From assembly GCF_000297115.1 (NCBI RefSeq), contig NZ_CAKP01000027.1, forward strand, positions 1-38,061: a DNA stretch of 38,061 bases. The letters are read 5' to 3'. The notes below the pieces were generated by a model. The model searched no databases and was not told where the DNA came from. It was given only the letters and a program-made list of their open reading frames with translations. Source of the DNA: Caloramator australicus RC3 (GTDB lineage: Bacteria > Bacillota > Clostridia > Clostridiales > Caloramatoraceae). The position numbers and the translations under genes were made by a program. Numbering within the stretch: position 1 is the stretch's first letter; each line of letters starts with the position of its first letter. Of this stretch, positions 8,501 through 18,518 are shown piece after piece.

Positions 8501-9015
8501 TGTCCCTTCCCTTCAACTATATCAACTCTTTCATAACCCAATTCATATAATTTAGAAACCAAGTCTAAAACCTCAATATTCAAACCTTCATTTATCTTCA
8601 AAAAACTGTTTTTTAAAACATCCTTAGGTGGCATTAAAGACATAATAGAGTCAATAGTAGATACAACAATTGCTTTCTCCCCATTTAAAATCTTTTTTAA
8701 AATCTTTAATCTTTCTGATTTAATCTCAAAGGATGTAACGTCTATATTAAGGACGAGTTCTTTAGAAGGAAAATAATAGCATTGGTCTGTAAAATTTTTA
8801 ATATCATCGTAGATTTTTTTAGCTTCTATATCATTGTAAGATAAAATAAGCATCTGCCTATTTAACTTCAAAAAAAGACAATAACAAACCAAGGCCTTTT
8901 GAGATTCCGAAAGGCCGTGTGCTTGACATGGGGTATTTTTATTTTCTATAGCCCTTATGATTTCATTGAATTCTCTATTTTTTAATAATACCTCCAATAA
9001 CCCCTTATATTTCAA
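5518..9015 (-). CDS. mfd: Transcription-repair coupling factor Mfd
   Basis: 1165 residues, the full length of Mfd. Domains in order: a UvrB-like N-terminal region (about 1-340) with QRGGIVDIFP; the RNA polymerase interacting CarD-like domain (about 495-570, with GDYVVHEIHGIGIFKGI); a superfamily 2 helicase motor with Walker A GDVGYGKTE, DEEQ box LLIIDEEQRFG, TATPIPRT and QLRGRVGRSNR; and the C-terminal TRCF domain. Mfd displaces RNA polymerase stalled at DNA lesions and recruits UvrA. The start is a TTG at 9015, chosen because GGGGG lies 7 bases before it. It follows pth by only 19 bases, so the two are co-transcribed and there is no room for fin, which sits there in Bacillus. Confidence 0.97.
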   Translation of the reverse strand: MKYKGLLEVLLKNREFNEIIRAIENKNTPCQAHGLSESQKALVCYCLFLKLNRQMLILSYNDIEAKKIYDDIKNFTDQCYYFPSKELVLNIDVTSFEIKSERLKILKKILNGEKAIVVSTIDSIMSLMPPKDVLKNSFLKINEGLNIEVLDLVSKLYELGYERVDIVEGKGQFAQRGGIVDIFPIDKEEPIRIEFFDDEIDTIRTFDVLSQRSIQRISEIKINPAREILLDDAALKRGYELIKEDLESKLKSFSKKKKDEANSLKQRYEEILEKLSNSKYFEGIDSFLPYFYTYNSNLLDYFDDPIVILDESSRISQRIFSAYEDFQEMYKTMLENGSALSRQGEFFIHPEIILGNLKGKQLVSFNMLPRIVEDFKPKAIANFNAIGLNSYAGNLEYLIEELRLKSNRGYKILIFTPTEAKGLRLKNSLKEEGFNSVYKEDIDELIENVITITTGSISKGMDFPDIKFLVVSDTEIHPSKKQVKKKTKESRSKKIDVFTDLKVGDYVVHEIHGIGIFKGINELVIEGIKRDYLVIQYQGNDTLYVPVEQLDIIQKYIGADDNPPKVNKLGSSDWIKTKNKVKASLKEMAEDLIKLYAERSKIQGHAFSPDTPWQRQFEDEFPYQETEDQLRAIEEIKRDMESPKPMDRLLCGDVGYGKTEVAMRAAFKAVMDGKQVAVLVPTTILAEQHYNTFLQRFKGYPINIDMISRFRNRQEQKRTLKELANGNVDIIIGTHKLLNKEVKFKDLGLLIIDEEQRFGVSHKEKIKALKKNIDVLTLTATPIPRTLHMSLIGVRDMSIIETPPEDRYPVQTYVLEYNEAIVREAILREISRGGQVFFVYNRVETIIDMQREISKLVPEARIIIAHGQMNEEELEDAIISFINGDAEILLCTTIIETGIDMPNVNTLIVYDADRMGLSQLYQLRGRVGRSNRIAYAYFTYKKDKVLSEAAEKRLKAIKEFTEFGSGFKIAMRDLEIRGAGSLFGTKQHGHLAAVGYDMYCKLLDEAVRELKGEVKEEEIETQIELQINAFIPSEYIEDEKLKIEVYKKIASIFDYESKMDIIDELIDRFGDVPKNVENLIQVAYIKALARKLKITNVKQIDKDVFLHFKNADVLSLELLKELNMKYNNIISFGSVKEPILKIKINKNSELLQVLTNIMEDFCSLQ

Positions 9016-9034
9016 AGCTTCACCCCCTTAAGCT

Positions 9035-9607
9035 TTATTTTTTGCCTGCATCGAAGGAGTTATACTTATTCATGGCACTTTGAATACCATTTTTTATTAT
9101 TTCCAAGACAGCATCAGAAGCAGCATCAATTACTTTTTCTATTAAAACTTCTTCCTCCTTTGAAAATTTTCCAAGAACGTGGGATATCATATCAAATTTG
9201 GGTTTGCCTATTCCAATTCTTACCCTTGGGAACTTATTATCCTGCAGATGATATATGATGTTTTTCATTCCATTATGGCCACCGTCACTTCCGCTAGGCC
9301 TAATTCTTAACCTTCCAACATCTATATCAACATCGTCATAAACGACAATAATATTTTCAATATTAATTTTATAAAACTCAACAGCTTCTATTAAGCTCTC
9401 TCCACTTAAATTCATGAAGGTTGAGGGTTTTAACAGCAATACCTTTTTATTATCAAAAGTTCCTTCCCCGAATAAACCTTTGAACTTTATTTTGTTAACA
9501 CTTGCTCCTAATTTTTCAGCCAATCTTTCAATAACCTCAAAGCCAACATTATGCCTTGTTTTTTCGTAATCCCTTCCTGGATTTCCTAGTCCAACTACAA
9601 GATACAT
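9035..9607 (-). CDS. pth: Peptidyl-tRNA hydrolase
   Basis: 190 residues with the complete bacterial Pth signature: VVGLGNPGRDYEKTRHNVGF at residues 4-23, with the catalytic His in TRHNVGF; PSTFMNLSGES with the substrate-binding Asn; VVYDDVDI with the conserved Asp; and GSDGGHNGMKNI. It releases tRNA from peptidyl-tRNAs that drop off the ribosome. ATG with GGGAGTGAGAGG upstream. First gene of the pth-mfd unit and directly downstream of the htrA terminator. Confidence 0.97.
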   Translation of the reverse strand: MYLVVGLGNPGRDYEKTRHNVGFEVIERLAEKLGASVNKIKFKGLFGEGTFDNKKVLLLKPSTFMNLSGESLIEAVEFYKINIENIIVVYDDVDIDVGRLRIRPSGSDGGHNGMKNIIYHLQDNKFPRVRIGIGKPKFDMISHVLGKFSKEEEVLIEKVIDAASDAVLEIIKNGIQSAMNKYNSFDAGKK

Positions 9608-9662
9608 CCTCTCACTCCCTCATCATTTATATTTCCATTAAAAATATTACCATAAATTATTC

Positions 9663-9689
9663 AAAAAAAACATGGCTGCATATGCAGCC
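9663..9689 (-). terminator. Intrinsic terminator of htrA
   Basis: The perfect palindrome GGCTGCATATGCAGCC (9674-9689) starts at the htrA stop codon. On the minus strand it is followed by ATG and then a run of eight T (9663-9670). Confidence 0.85.
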
Positions 9690-10813
9690 TATCTAATTTG
9701 TTCTGTTAGTTTTATTCTAACATCAAAATATCTTCCATCCCTCCATACTTTAGCCTTTACTATGTCCCCAACCTTACGTTTTTCCTTTGCCTCCTGTAGA
9801 TCTTCAAATTTAGTTAACTTTTTACCATCGAATTCTACGATTATATCTCCAGGTCTTATTCCAGCAAGGTCAGCACCGCTTCCCCTTACAACCTCCTGAA
9901 CACCAACACCTACAGGAACTCCATATTCTTTTGCCTGTTCTTCGTCAATAAACGTACCTGCGACTCCTATATATGGCCTTGAAACATAGCCATGTTTCAT
10001 CAATTCTTCGATTATTTTTTTAGCCTCATTTATAGGTATTGCAAAACCCATACCTTCAGCTGATGTTATTTTTAATGTATTAATACCTATAACTTCTCCA
10101 TTTTCATTGCAAAGGGCACCGCCACTATTGCCTTGATTTATAGAAGCATCTGTCTGAATAACTTTATATTTTCTATCCTCAACTGTAATTTCCCTATTTA
10201 TAGCACTTATAACTCCCATCGTAACACTTCCTGCAAATTCCTCTCCAAGTGGATTACCTATTGCAATGGCTATATCTCCAACCCTAACGCTTGATGAATC
10301 ACCAAATTTAGCAACAGGAAGATTAGTAGCATTAACTTTTAATACTGCGATGTCTGTTTCATAATCTGCTCCAATAATCCTTGCAGGAAGTTTTTTGCCT
10401 CCAGATAAAGTTACAGTAACATCGGTTGACCCTTCAATTACGTGATAATTAGTAACGATATAACCGTTTTTGTCAAATATAATTCCAGAACCGGAGCCTT
10501 GCTTTTGCTTTCCCCAAAACAATGTATCTACATTATTATTAACTCCAACTATAGCAGGTCCAACTAATTCTGCAACTTTATTTATAGAATTTTTAGGTAG
10601 CGCGGATGTTGTTTGTTGAGTTAAATTAGGCAGTGTAATTCCTGAAGAATTCGATTCATAATTCTTTTTAACATAATATCCGCCTAGTATTCCTCCTAAA
10701 GAAGCAGAAAAAAATACTAAAAGTATAATGCCAACAGCCCTTAAAAACCTTTTAGGTCTTCTTTCTTCCACGAATTTTACTCCACTCCCCCAGTTATTTT
10801 CATTAAACTCCAT
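9689..10813 (-). CDS. htrA: Membrane-anchored HtrA/DegP serine protease
   Basis: 374 residues: a cytoplasmic N-terminus of about 25 residues, one membrane segment (about 26-48), a trypsin-like domain with catalytic triad His124 (VTNYHVIEG), Asp154 (YETDIAVLKV) and Ser230 (NQGNSGGALC), and one PDZ domain (about 265-370, with GVGVQEVVRGSGADLAGIRPGD). HtrA degrades or refolds misfolded exported proteins. The ATG has GAGGAGGTG ahead. It lies 75 bases after a response regulator/histidine kinase pair, an arrangement recalling CssRS control of htrA in Bacillus subtilis; control by this pair is inferred only from position. Confidence 0.95.
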   Translation of the reverse strand: MEFNENNWGSGVKFVEERRPKRFLRAVGIILLVFFSASLGGILGGYYVKKNYESNSSGITLPNLTQQTTSALPKNSINKVAELVGPAIVGVNNNVDTLFWGKQKQGSGSGIIFDKNGYIVTNYHVIEGSTDVTVTLSGGKKLPARIIGADYETDIAVLKVNATNLPVAKFGDSSSVRVGDIAIAIGNPLGEEFAGSVTMGVISAINREITVEDRKYKVIQTDASINQGNSGGALCNENGEVIGINTLKITSAEGMGFAIPINEAKKIIEELMKHGYVSRPYIGVAGTFIDEEQAKEYGVPVGVGVQEVVRGSGADLAGIRPGDIIVEFDGKKLTKFEDLQEAKEKRKVGDIVKAKVWRDGRYFDVRIKLTEQIR

Positions 10814-10888
10814 AATTACACCTCCTCACTTTATATTCTATCTTCCAATTTTTAAGAAAGTATGAATAAGATTTGAAATAAATAAAAA

Positions 10889-12289
10889 TTATGAAATTTC
10901 TAATGTAAATGTAAATTTTGTTCCCTTTTCACCTGACTCAACCCAAATTGTTTGGTTATGTTTATTTATAATCTGCCTTGCAATAGAAAGTCCAAGTCCT
11001 GTTCCTCCACCCTTTGTCCTTGATTTATCCCCCTTGTGGAATCTATCCCAAATATACTTTATATCTTCTTTAGGAATTGGGGGGCCATCATTAAAGATAC
11101 TCACTAAAAGTCTATCCTCCTTTATTTCTGTTCGGATTTCAATATTGCCACCCTCATGGACAAACTTAATGGCGTTATCTATTATATTTGTCAACACCTG
11201 GTCGATCCTATCCCTATCCCCTTTAACCATCATTCTTTTTTCAATTAAATAAACATTTACATTTACTTTCTTTTTGTTTATTTTATCTTCGAATTTAATA
11301 ATTCTTTGCCTTATAAGCTCATTTATATCAAATATCCCTATTTTTAGGGAAAATTCTCCTGATTCTAAGCTTGCAAGATCTAAAAGATCATTAATAAGTC
11401 TAATTAATCTTTTTATCTCGTCATGGACTATCTCCAGATATTTTGTCCATTTTTCCATTGGGATAGTTCCATCAAGCATACCAGAGATAAATCCGTTAAT
11501 GGATGTCATCGGTGATCTTAGTTCATGTGATACATCTGCAATAAAATTTCTTCTCATGTTTTCTAAATTCTTCAATGTATCAGCCATATAGTTAAAAGAA
11601 TTTGCAAGTTTTCCTATCTCGTCTTCTGAATCTATGTCAACTCTTTTGTCGAATTCTCCCTTTGATATAGCCTTTGCAGTATCATTTATCTTGCTTAGAG
11701 GCCTTATCAATATTTTTTCGGAAATATAGAAAATAATGAAAAGAGAGATGACAGTTGCAAAAAAAGCCGACATCCATATAACAATATATACCTTTTTAAG
11801 GGCAAATCTTATTTCATCAAGTGAGGTATGCAAAAAAATTGCACTCAAAACATTATCATCTACATAAACTGGAATGCCCACGGTTAGCATTGGCTTTTTA
11901 AATATACCTTTAAAGCTATCCTTTTTTATTACAATTTTCCCAGAAATAACATCTTGAAATTCCGTAAAGGTTAGCTGTTTTTCATAGTCTATCGTTGGTT
12001 CAGTATAAGCATAGATATACCCATATTTATCAACCACCCATATTCTTGCATTTACAAGTCTATCTATTAATAAAAGCTCATCCTTTAGCTTTTTCTTGCT
12101 GATTTTTCTATCAAAATAGTCTGAAACAATATCCTTTAATACGGTTCCTTGTTTTATTAATGTTGCAGCTTTTTGATTAACTGAATAATTATAAAACCAT
12201 TGCGAAAGAAAAATAGCAACCAAACTAAAGGATATAGCTAAAATTACAAAATAAGTGATTATTAGCTTTGCAAATAAACTTTTTTTCAT
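10889..12289 (-). CDS. Sensor histidine kinase (HAMP-HisKA-HATPase), htrA-linked
   Basis: 466 residues. TM1 at about 9-30, an extracytoplasmic sensor region (about 31-165), TM2 at about 166-190, HAMP (about 191-243), HisKA with phospho-acceptor His255 in ADVSHELRSP, and an ATPase domain with N box NIIDNAIKF, FNDGPPIP and GGGTGLGLSIAR. It autophosphorylates and passes phosphate to the response regulator encoded just upstream; the start codon overlaps that gene's stop by one base (TAATG). The signal is unknown. With htrA next in line, envelope or secretion stress is a reasonable guess; the domain set is the same as CssS or BaeS, but orthology cannot be settled here. Confidence 0.92.
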   Translation of the reverse strand: MKKSLFAKLIITYFVILAISFSLVAIFLSQWFYNYSVNQKAATLIKQGTVLKDIVSDYFDRKISKKKLKDELLLIDRLVNARIWVVDKYGYIYAYTEPTIDYEKQLTFTEFQDVISGKIVIKKDSFKGIFKKPMLTVGIPVYVDDNVLSAIFLHTSLDEIRFALKKVYIVIWMSAFFATVISLFIIFYISEKILIRPLSKINDTAKAISKGEFDKRVDIDSEDEIGKLANSFNYMADTLKNLENMRRNFIADVSHELRSPMTSINGFISGMLDGTIPMEKWTKYLEIVHDEIKRLIRLINDLLDLASLESGEFSLKIGIFDINELIRQRIIKFEDKINKKKVNVNVYLIEKRMMVKGDRDRIDQVLTNIIDNAIKFVHEGGNIEIRTEIKEDRLLVSIFNDGPPIPKEDIKYIWDRFHKGDKSRTKGGGTGLGLSIARQIINKHNQTIWVESGEKGTKFTFTLEIS

Positions 12290-12966
12290 TATGACTTCAC
12301 CTCAAATTTATATCCAACGCCCCAAACAGTTTTAATCTGCCATTCATCATGCTCTGGAAGCTTTTCTCTTATTCTCTTTATATGGACATCAACTGTTCTT
12401 GAATCTCCCGGATAATCATACCCCCAAACTTCATATAGAAGCTGGTCCCTTGTAAAAACTTTGTTGGGGTTTGACGCAAGGAAATATAAAAGTTCAAACT
12501 CTTTTGGAGGAAGCTCCATCTCCTGACCCTTATATATAACAATAAATGAATCTGCATCAATTATTAAATCCTTATATTCAAGGGATTTTTTCTGAACTTG
12601 AGGTTTATATCTTCTTAATACCGCTCTAATTCTTGCAACAAGTTCCTTAGGTTCAAAGGGCTTTACAATATAATCATCTGCACCAAGCTCTAATCCTAAA
12701 ACTCTGTCAAAGGTTTCTCCTTTTGCTGTAAGCATAACAACAGGAATAGCAGAAGTTTTTCTAATTTCCTTTAATGTTTCATAACCATCAAGACCTGGCA
12801 TCATAACATCCAAAACTATTAAATCAAGTTGCCTTTCCTTAAAAATCTTAAGAGCATCAACTCCTGAGTTAGCTTTATAGACTTTATACCCTTCCTTTTC
12901 AAGATATATCTCCAAAAGATCACAAATATTGACATCATCATCAACTATTAATATCCTGTTCTCCAT
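12289..12966 (-). CDS. OmpR/PhoB-family response regulator, htrA-linked
   Basis: 225 residues. The receiver domain (1-115) has acidic pocket DDD at 9-11, phospho-acceptor Asp53 in VLDVMMPGLDG, a conserved Thr in VVMLTAKG and Lys in IVKPFEP. The C-terminal winged helix (about 130-222) has ELPPKEFELLYFLASNPN, VWGYDYPGDSRTVDVHIKRIREKL and VWGVGYKFE. ATG with AAGGAGGTTGAT. First gene of the unit response regulator - kinase - htrA, divergent from gdhA, with a 157-base spacer holding the promoters of both. Confidence 0.95.
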   Translation of the reverse strand: MENRILIVDDDVNICDLLEIYLEKEGYKVYKANSGVDALKIFKERQLDLIVLDVMMPGLDGYETLKEIRKTSAIPVVMLTAKGETFDRVLGLELGADDYIVKPFEPKELVARIRAVLRRYKPQVQKKSLEYKDLIIDADSFIVIYKGQEMELPPKEFELLYFLASNPNKVFTRDQLLYEVWGYDYPGDSRTVDVHIKRIREKLPEHDEWQIKTVWGVGYKFEVKS

Positions 12967-13037
12967 AATATCAACCTCCTTAAATTATTTTCTCATTATT
13001 TTAATTTTAATACAATATGCCATTTTTGAACAAAATT

Positions 13038-13067
13038 TTAACTGATTATTTAAAAAATATTTATAAT
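13038..13067 (+). promoter_or_regulatory. Putative gdhA promoter
   Basis: TTAACT (13038-13043) and TATAAT (13062-13067) with an 18-base spacer, giving a leader of about 50 bases before the gdhA ATG. The intergenic stretch is so A/T-rich that alternatives exist, so this is tentative. Confidence 0.35.
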
Positions 13068-13111
13068 TTTTTTTACATGTGCTATTATATTTATAGATAA
13101 TTTTTACATAG

Positions 13112-14470
<1,359 letters not shown>

Positions 14471-14474
14471 TAAA

Positions 14475-14496
14475 AAGGCTGCCATTAGGCAGCCTT
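14475..14496. terminator. Shared terminator hairpin between gdhA and the opp operon
   Basis: AAGGCTGCC (14475-14483) pairs perfectly with GGCAGCCTT (14488-14496) around ATTA. On the minus strand a TTTTTATTAT tract follows; on the plus strand the tail is weaker. It lies between two converging transcripts, 3-5 bases from the stop codons on both sides, and probably serves both. Confidence 0.75.
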
Positions 14497-14498
14497 AA

Positions 14499-14651
14499 TC
14501 ATTTCACCCAAGTTATAGTAATTATTTTTAAAACTACCCAAAGTATAAACCAAAAGATAAGAACAAGTGGCATTAATATTTCAGCCTGAGCAATCATTAT
14601 AGCCAAAATGTCCTTCCATTCAAGCTTTAAATCTTCCTTATCCTTTTCCAT
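14499..14651 (-). CDS. Small membrane protein at the end of the opp operon (50 aa)
   Basis: A 50-residue frame: a charged N-terminus (MEKDKEDLKLEWKD), then one hydrophobic helix at about residues 15-47 with tryptophans (LIFWFILWVVLKIITITWVK). The ATG at 14651 has GGAAGGTGAT 4 bases ahead, and that ribosome site overlaps the last codons of oppF (oppF stop at 14656-14658), so translation is probably coupled. It ends 3 bases before the shared terminator, making it the last gene of the opp transcript. I do not recognise the family; a small accessory subunit of the permease is a guess from position. Confidence 0.72.
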   Translation of the reverse strand: MEKDKEDLKLEWKDILAIMIAQAEILMPLVLIFWFILWVVLKIITITWVK

Positions 14652-14655
14652 AAAA

Positions 14656-15627
14656 TCACCTTCCATCTAAATGACATGCAACAAAATGGTTATTACCTAT
14701 ATCCTTATATTCTGGTGTTACCTCTTTGCAAATATCCATCTTATATGGACACCTTGTGTGAAATTTACAGCCCTTTGGTGGATTTGCTGGGCTTGGTATA
14801 TCTCCTTCAAGTATTATCCTTTCCCTTTTTAATGTAGGATCAGGAATTGGAACCGCTGATAAAAGGGCCTTTGTGTAAGGATGAATTGGATTTTTAAAAA
14901 TTTCTTTTTTATCAGCAAGCTCTACTAATGAACCAAGATACATAACTCCAACCCTATGACTTATATGCTTTACTACACTTAAATCATGAGAAATGAAAAG
15001 ATAAGAAAAATTAAACTTTTGTTGAAGCTCACATAGCAAATTAACTATTTGAGACTGTATTGAAACATCCAACGCCGAAACCGGCTCGTCGCATACTATA
15101 AACTTTGGGTTTAATGCAAGTGCCCTTGCAATCCCAATCCTTTGCCTTTGTCCACCTGAAAATTCATGGGGATATCTTTTTATATAATATGAGCTTAATC
15201 CGCACATCTCTAAAACCTCTTCAACCTTTGCTTTTACTGTATTTTTATTTGCCATACCATGTTCAATTAAGGCTTCTCCTACTATTTCTCCCACTGTCAT
15301 CCTTGGATTTAAGGATGAATATGGATCTTGAAATATAATTTGCATATTTGGTCTTAATTTTCTTAATTCTTCTCTACTTAACTTATAGACATCCTTTCCT
15401 TCAAACATTACTTCTCCTTCAGTTTTTTCTATAAGCCTTAATATAGTTCTTCCTGTTGTTGATTTTCCGCATCCCGATTCGCCAACAAGACCTAATGTTT
15501 CACCTTTTCTTAGCTCAAAAGAAACGTCATCAACAGCCTTTACATGTCCAACAACTTTTTGAAAAACACCGGACCTTATTGGAAAATACTTTTTTAAATT
15601 TTTAACACTTAGTATAACTTCATTCAT
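14656..15627 (-). CDS. oppF: Oligopeptide ABC transporter ATP-binding protein OppF
   Basis: 323 residues from the ATG at 15627 ([16 protein letters not shown]). Walker [14 protein letters not shown]-loop [11 protein letters not shown], signature [15 protein letters not shown], Walker [16 protein letters not shown]-loop [10 protein letters not shown]. The C-terminal oligopeptide/dipeptide extension has four cysteines around [14 protein letters not shown], as in iron-sulfur-type Opp/Dpp ATPases. It powers peptide import with OppD. The longer upstream frame is rejected because the ribosome site GGGGGTGAT lies inside oppD right before this ATG; the start overlaps the oppD stop by 8 bases. Confidence 0.94.
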   Translation of the reverse strand: MNEVILSVKNLKKYFPIRSGVFQKVVGHVKAVDDVSFELRKGETLGLVGESGCGKSTTGRTILRLIEKTEGEVMFEGKDVYKLSREELRKLRPNMQIIFQDPYSSLNPRMTVGEIVGEALIEHGMANKNTVKAKVEEVLEMCGLSSYYIKRYPHEFSGGQRQRIGIARALALNPKFIVCDEPVSALDVSIQSQIVNLLCELQQKFNFSYLFISHDLSVVKHISHRVGVMYLGSLVELADKKEIFKNPIHPYTKALLSAVPIPDPTLKRERIILEGDIPSPANPPKGCKFHTRCPYKMDICKEVTPEYKDIGNNHFVACHLDGR

Positions 15628-16600
15628 TATTATCACCCCCATAAAGGTGGCAGGCAACCTTATGTCCATTTCCAACTTCCTTTAAAGTAGGCATAACTTC
15701 CTTACAAATTTCCATCGCTCTTTCACACCTTGGGAAGAAATAACATCCTTTAGGTAAATTAAAGGGATTAGGAACCTGCCCAGGAATAGAATATAGCTTT
15801 TCTTTATCAATATGTATTTGTGGCTTTGATTCTAATAAGCCCAATGTATAAGGATGTTTAGGGTTTTTAAATAGTTCAATAACATCAGCCTCCTCAACAA
15901 CTTTACCTGCATACATCACTGTTACATATTCTGCCATTTCTGCCACAACACCCAAGTCATGGGTTATAAGCATAATGCTTGTTTTTGTTTCCTCCTTTAA
16001 TTTTCTCATCAAGTCAAGTATTTGGGCCTGAATCGTTACATCAAGGGCTGTTGTTGGTTCATCTGCTATTAAAAGAGTAGGATTACAAACCATAGCCATT
16101 GCAATCATAGCCCTTTGTCTCATGCCACCACTAAGTTCATGGGGATATGCATTTATTATTTCTTCTGCTCGTGGTATACCTACAAGTTTTAGAGCCTCAA
16201 CCGATTTTTTAGTTGCTTCTTTTTTATCTAGTTTTTGATGAAGCATTATGGCTTCTATTATTTGATTACCTATTGTAAAAACAGGATTTAAAGATGTCAT
16301 AGGCTCTTGAAATATCATAGAAATTTTATTTCCCCTAATTTCTCTTACTTCATCATCTGAAAGCTTTAAGAGATCTTTACCTTCAAATATTATCTCCCCG
16401 CCCTCTATTTTACCAGGTGGATCGGGTATTAATCTTAATATTGACATTGCAGTTATACTTTTCCCACAGCCTGATTCACCAACTATACAAAGAGTCTGTC
16501 CTCTATTTATCCTTAAACTGACATCGTCAACTGCCTTTACAACCCCCTCATCGGTATAAAAGTATGTTTTCAAATTTTTTATTATTAATAATTCGTCCAT
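15620..16600 (-). CDS. oppD: Oligopeptide ABC transporter ATP-binding protein OppD
   Basis: 326 residues. Walker [14 protein letters not shown]-loop [11 protein letters not shown], signature [15 protein letters not shown], Walker [16 protein letters not shown]-loop [16 protein letters not shown], and the C-terminal extension with the cysteine cluster [14 protein letters not shown]. It forms the ATPase heterodimer with OppF. ATG with TAGGAGGGGGACAAA upstream. It overlaps oppF by 8 bases and follows oppC by 12 bases. Confidence 0.95.
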   Translation of the reverse strand: MDELLIIKNLKTYFYTDEGVVKAVDDVSLRINRGQTLCIVGESGCGKSITAMSILRLIPDPPGKIEGGEIIFEGKDLLKLSDDEVREIRGNKISMIFQEPMTSLNPVFTIGNQIIEAIMLHQKLDKKEATKKSVEALKLVGIPRAEEIINAYPHELSGGMRQRAMIAMAMVCNPTLLIADEPTTALDVTIQAQILDLMRKLKEETKTSIMLITHDLGVVAEMAEYVTVMYAGKVVEEADVIELFKNPKHPYTLGLLESKPQIHIDKEKLYSIPGQVPNPFNLPKGCYFFPRCERAMEICKEVMPTLKEVGNGHKVACHLYGGDNNE

Positions 16601-16612
16601 TTTGTCCCCCTC

Positions 16613-17527
16613 CTAGTGTTTTAATTTGGGATCCAATGCATCCCTTAAACCATCACCTAATAAATTTATTGCCATAACTGTTATAAAAATACATATTCCT
16701 GGGGGAACCCATCGCCAAGGATAAAACTGAAAAACATAAGCATCTGTGACTGCATTTACCATATTGCCCCATGATGGAGTTGGAGGTGTAACTCCAAGTC
16801 CAAGATAGCTCAAAGCCGATTCAGTTAAAATGGCTCCGGCAACCTCCAATGTTGCTGAAACGATAATCGAACTAAAGGTGTTTGGTAAAAGATGCCTAAA
16901 TATTTTTCTTCTATCCCTTAACCCCAACGCTTCCGCAGCTTGGATAAATTCCTGTTCTCTAAGGGAAAGTATCTGACCTCTTATTATTCTACTAAGTCCA
17001 GGCCAACTTAGTATTCCTATAATAAACATAACGACATAAATTCTATAATTAGGATGAATTTTATAATCCGACATAACAGCAGCCACCATCAAAAGAAGTG
17101 GCAAAAATGGGAAACACATAAATATATCTACTATTCTCATCAAAACAGCATCAATAATTCCACCATAATAACCAGATATTGCACCTACTATACTCCCTAT
17201 TAAAACACTTATCAAAACTGCTACTATTCCTACTGATAGAGATATTCTCCCGGCATACATAACTCTTGTTAAAACATCCCTTCCTACCTCATCTGTTCCT
17301 AAGGGATGGGACAGAGAAGGAGGTGCAGAAATATTGCTAAGATCTAATGTTTCCATATTATATGGTGATATCATTGGTCCAAAAACTGAAAGAAGCACCA
17401 TAAATATCAAAATATAAAGTCCAAGCATTGCAAGCTTATTCCTTTTTAATCTAATCCAAGCAAGCTGCCAAGGTCCTAATATTTTCTCTTCTCTTATTTT
17501 TGCTTCTACACTTCGAACAGTCTGCAT
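16613..17527 (-). CDS. oppC: Oligopeptide ABC transporter permease OppC
   Basis: 304 residues. A cytoplasmic N-terminus, then membrane segments beginning at about residue 35 (LAMLGLYILIFMVLLSVFGPMI), the OppC hallmark HPLGTDEVGRDVLTRVMYAGRISL, and the EAA loop EQEFIQAAEALGLRDRRKIFRHLLPN that contacts the ATPases. About six membrane helices. Second inner-membrane half of the peptide channel. ATG with GGGGGGATTTAT ahead; 11 bases after oppB. Confidence 0.95.
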   Translation of the reverse strand: MQTVRSVEAKIREEKILGPWQLAWIRLKRNKLAMLGLYILIFMVLLSVFGPMISPYNMETLDLSNISAPPSLSHPLGTDEVGRDVLTRVMYAGRISLSVGIVAVLISVLIGSIVGAISGYYGGIIDAVLMRIVDIFMCFPFLPLLLMVAAVMSDYKIHPNYRIYVVMFIIGILSWPGLSRIIRGQILSLREQEFIQAAEALGLRDRRKIFRHLLPNTFSSIIVSATLEVAGAILTESALSYLGLGVTPPTPSWGNMVNAVTDAYVFQFYPWRWVPPGICIFITVMAINLLGDGLRDALDPKLKH

Positions 17528-17538
17528 ATAAATCCCCC

Positions 17539-18501
17539 CTATTTTAGCCTTATCCTTGGGTCAACTAAAGCATAAGTAACATCCGCAATTAGATTACCAA
17601 GTAAAGTTAACAGAGCAAGAAGCATATTTATACCCATCAAAAGGGGATAATCCCTTGTATTTACTGCCTGAAGTTCAATAGGCCCAATACCAGGCCAATT
17701 AAATATTTGCTCCGTAATAATAGCCCCTGAAAAAAGTCCTGGCAAACTCATTCCGAAAATCGTTACAACAGGAATAAGGGCATTCCTTAAGGCATGTTTA
17801 TATATGACAACCTTTTCCCTTAATCCCTTTGCCCTTGCTGTTCTAATATAATCCTGCCTTATAACCTCCAGCATGCTTGATCTTGTATATCTCATAAGTC
17901 CCGCGAGGCTTCCAAGGGTTAAAACTATTAGTGGTAGTGCCATATGATGCATAACTTCTTTAAATAAAGCAAAGCCTGTTGCTGTGCTTCCTGGATTAGT
18001 CATTCCTGAAACCGGAAATAACTTTAGGTCGACTGCAAACCACTTTATAAGTAAAAGCCCGAAGAAAAATGAGGGCATCGAAATACCTATCAAGGCAAAT
18101 ATTGTAAATATGTAATCAAATTTTGAATATTGTTTTGTTGCTGATAAAACACCGATTGGAATAGAAAGAATTGCACTTAGCAAAAAAGATGCTAAAGAAA
18201 GATAAAAAGAATTCCATATAAAGGAATTTATAACCCTTGAAACAGGTTGCTTATAATAAAAGGATTCTCCCCATTGACCCTTTAAGATATCCATTACCCA
18301 ATATTTATACTGAACAAGAATCGGTTCATTTAAGTGAAGCTGTTCTCTTAGCTTTGCTTTAGTTTCAGCTGATGTCTTTGGATCAACTATTGCTGACACC
18401 GCGTCTCCAGGTGCCAATTGAAAAATAACAAAAATTAGTATAGATATACCTATAAGAACAGGAATCATTTCAAGTAATCTTCGGGTAATATACTGCCTCA
18501 T
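17539..18501 (-). CDS. oppB: Oligopeptide ABC transporter permease OppB
   Basis: 320 residues from ATG 18501 (MRQYITRRLLEMIPVLIGIS). OppB/DppB features: FQLAPGDAV near residue 35, six predicted membrane helices, the EAA loop RQDYIRTARAKGLREKVVIYKHALRN, and the end ADVTYALVDPRIRL. The start is set by AGGAGG 7 bases upstream; the longer open frame runs back through the intergenic hairpin and is unlikely. It follows oppA after a 43-base gap with a strong hairpin. Confidence 0.94.
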   Translation of the reverse strand: MRQYITRRLLEMIPVLIGISILIFVIFQLAPGDAVSAIVDPKTSAETKAKLREQLHLNEPILVQYKYWVMDILKGQWGESFYYKQPVSRVINSFIWNSFYLSLASFLLSAILSIPIGVLSATKQYSKFDYIFTIFALIGISMPSFFFGLLLIKWFAVDLKLFPVSGMTNPGSTATGFALFKEVMHHMALPLIVLTLGSLAGLMRYTRSSMLEVIRQDYIRTARAKGLREKVVIYKHALRNALIPVVTIFGMSLPGLFSGAIITEQIFNWPGIGPIELQAVNTRDYPLLMGINMLLALLTLLGNLIADVTYALVDPRIRLK

Positions 18502-18518
18502 CGTCCTACCTCCTAAAT

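Noticed and set aside
9016-9034. fin gene between pth and mfd
   Set aside because: Only 19 bases separate the two genes, so fin is absent from its Bacillus position; the small cysteine gene at 4215-4370 does not look like a clear Fin homologue.
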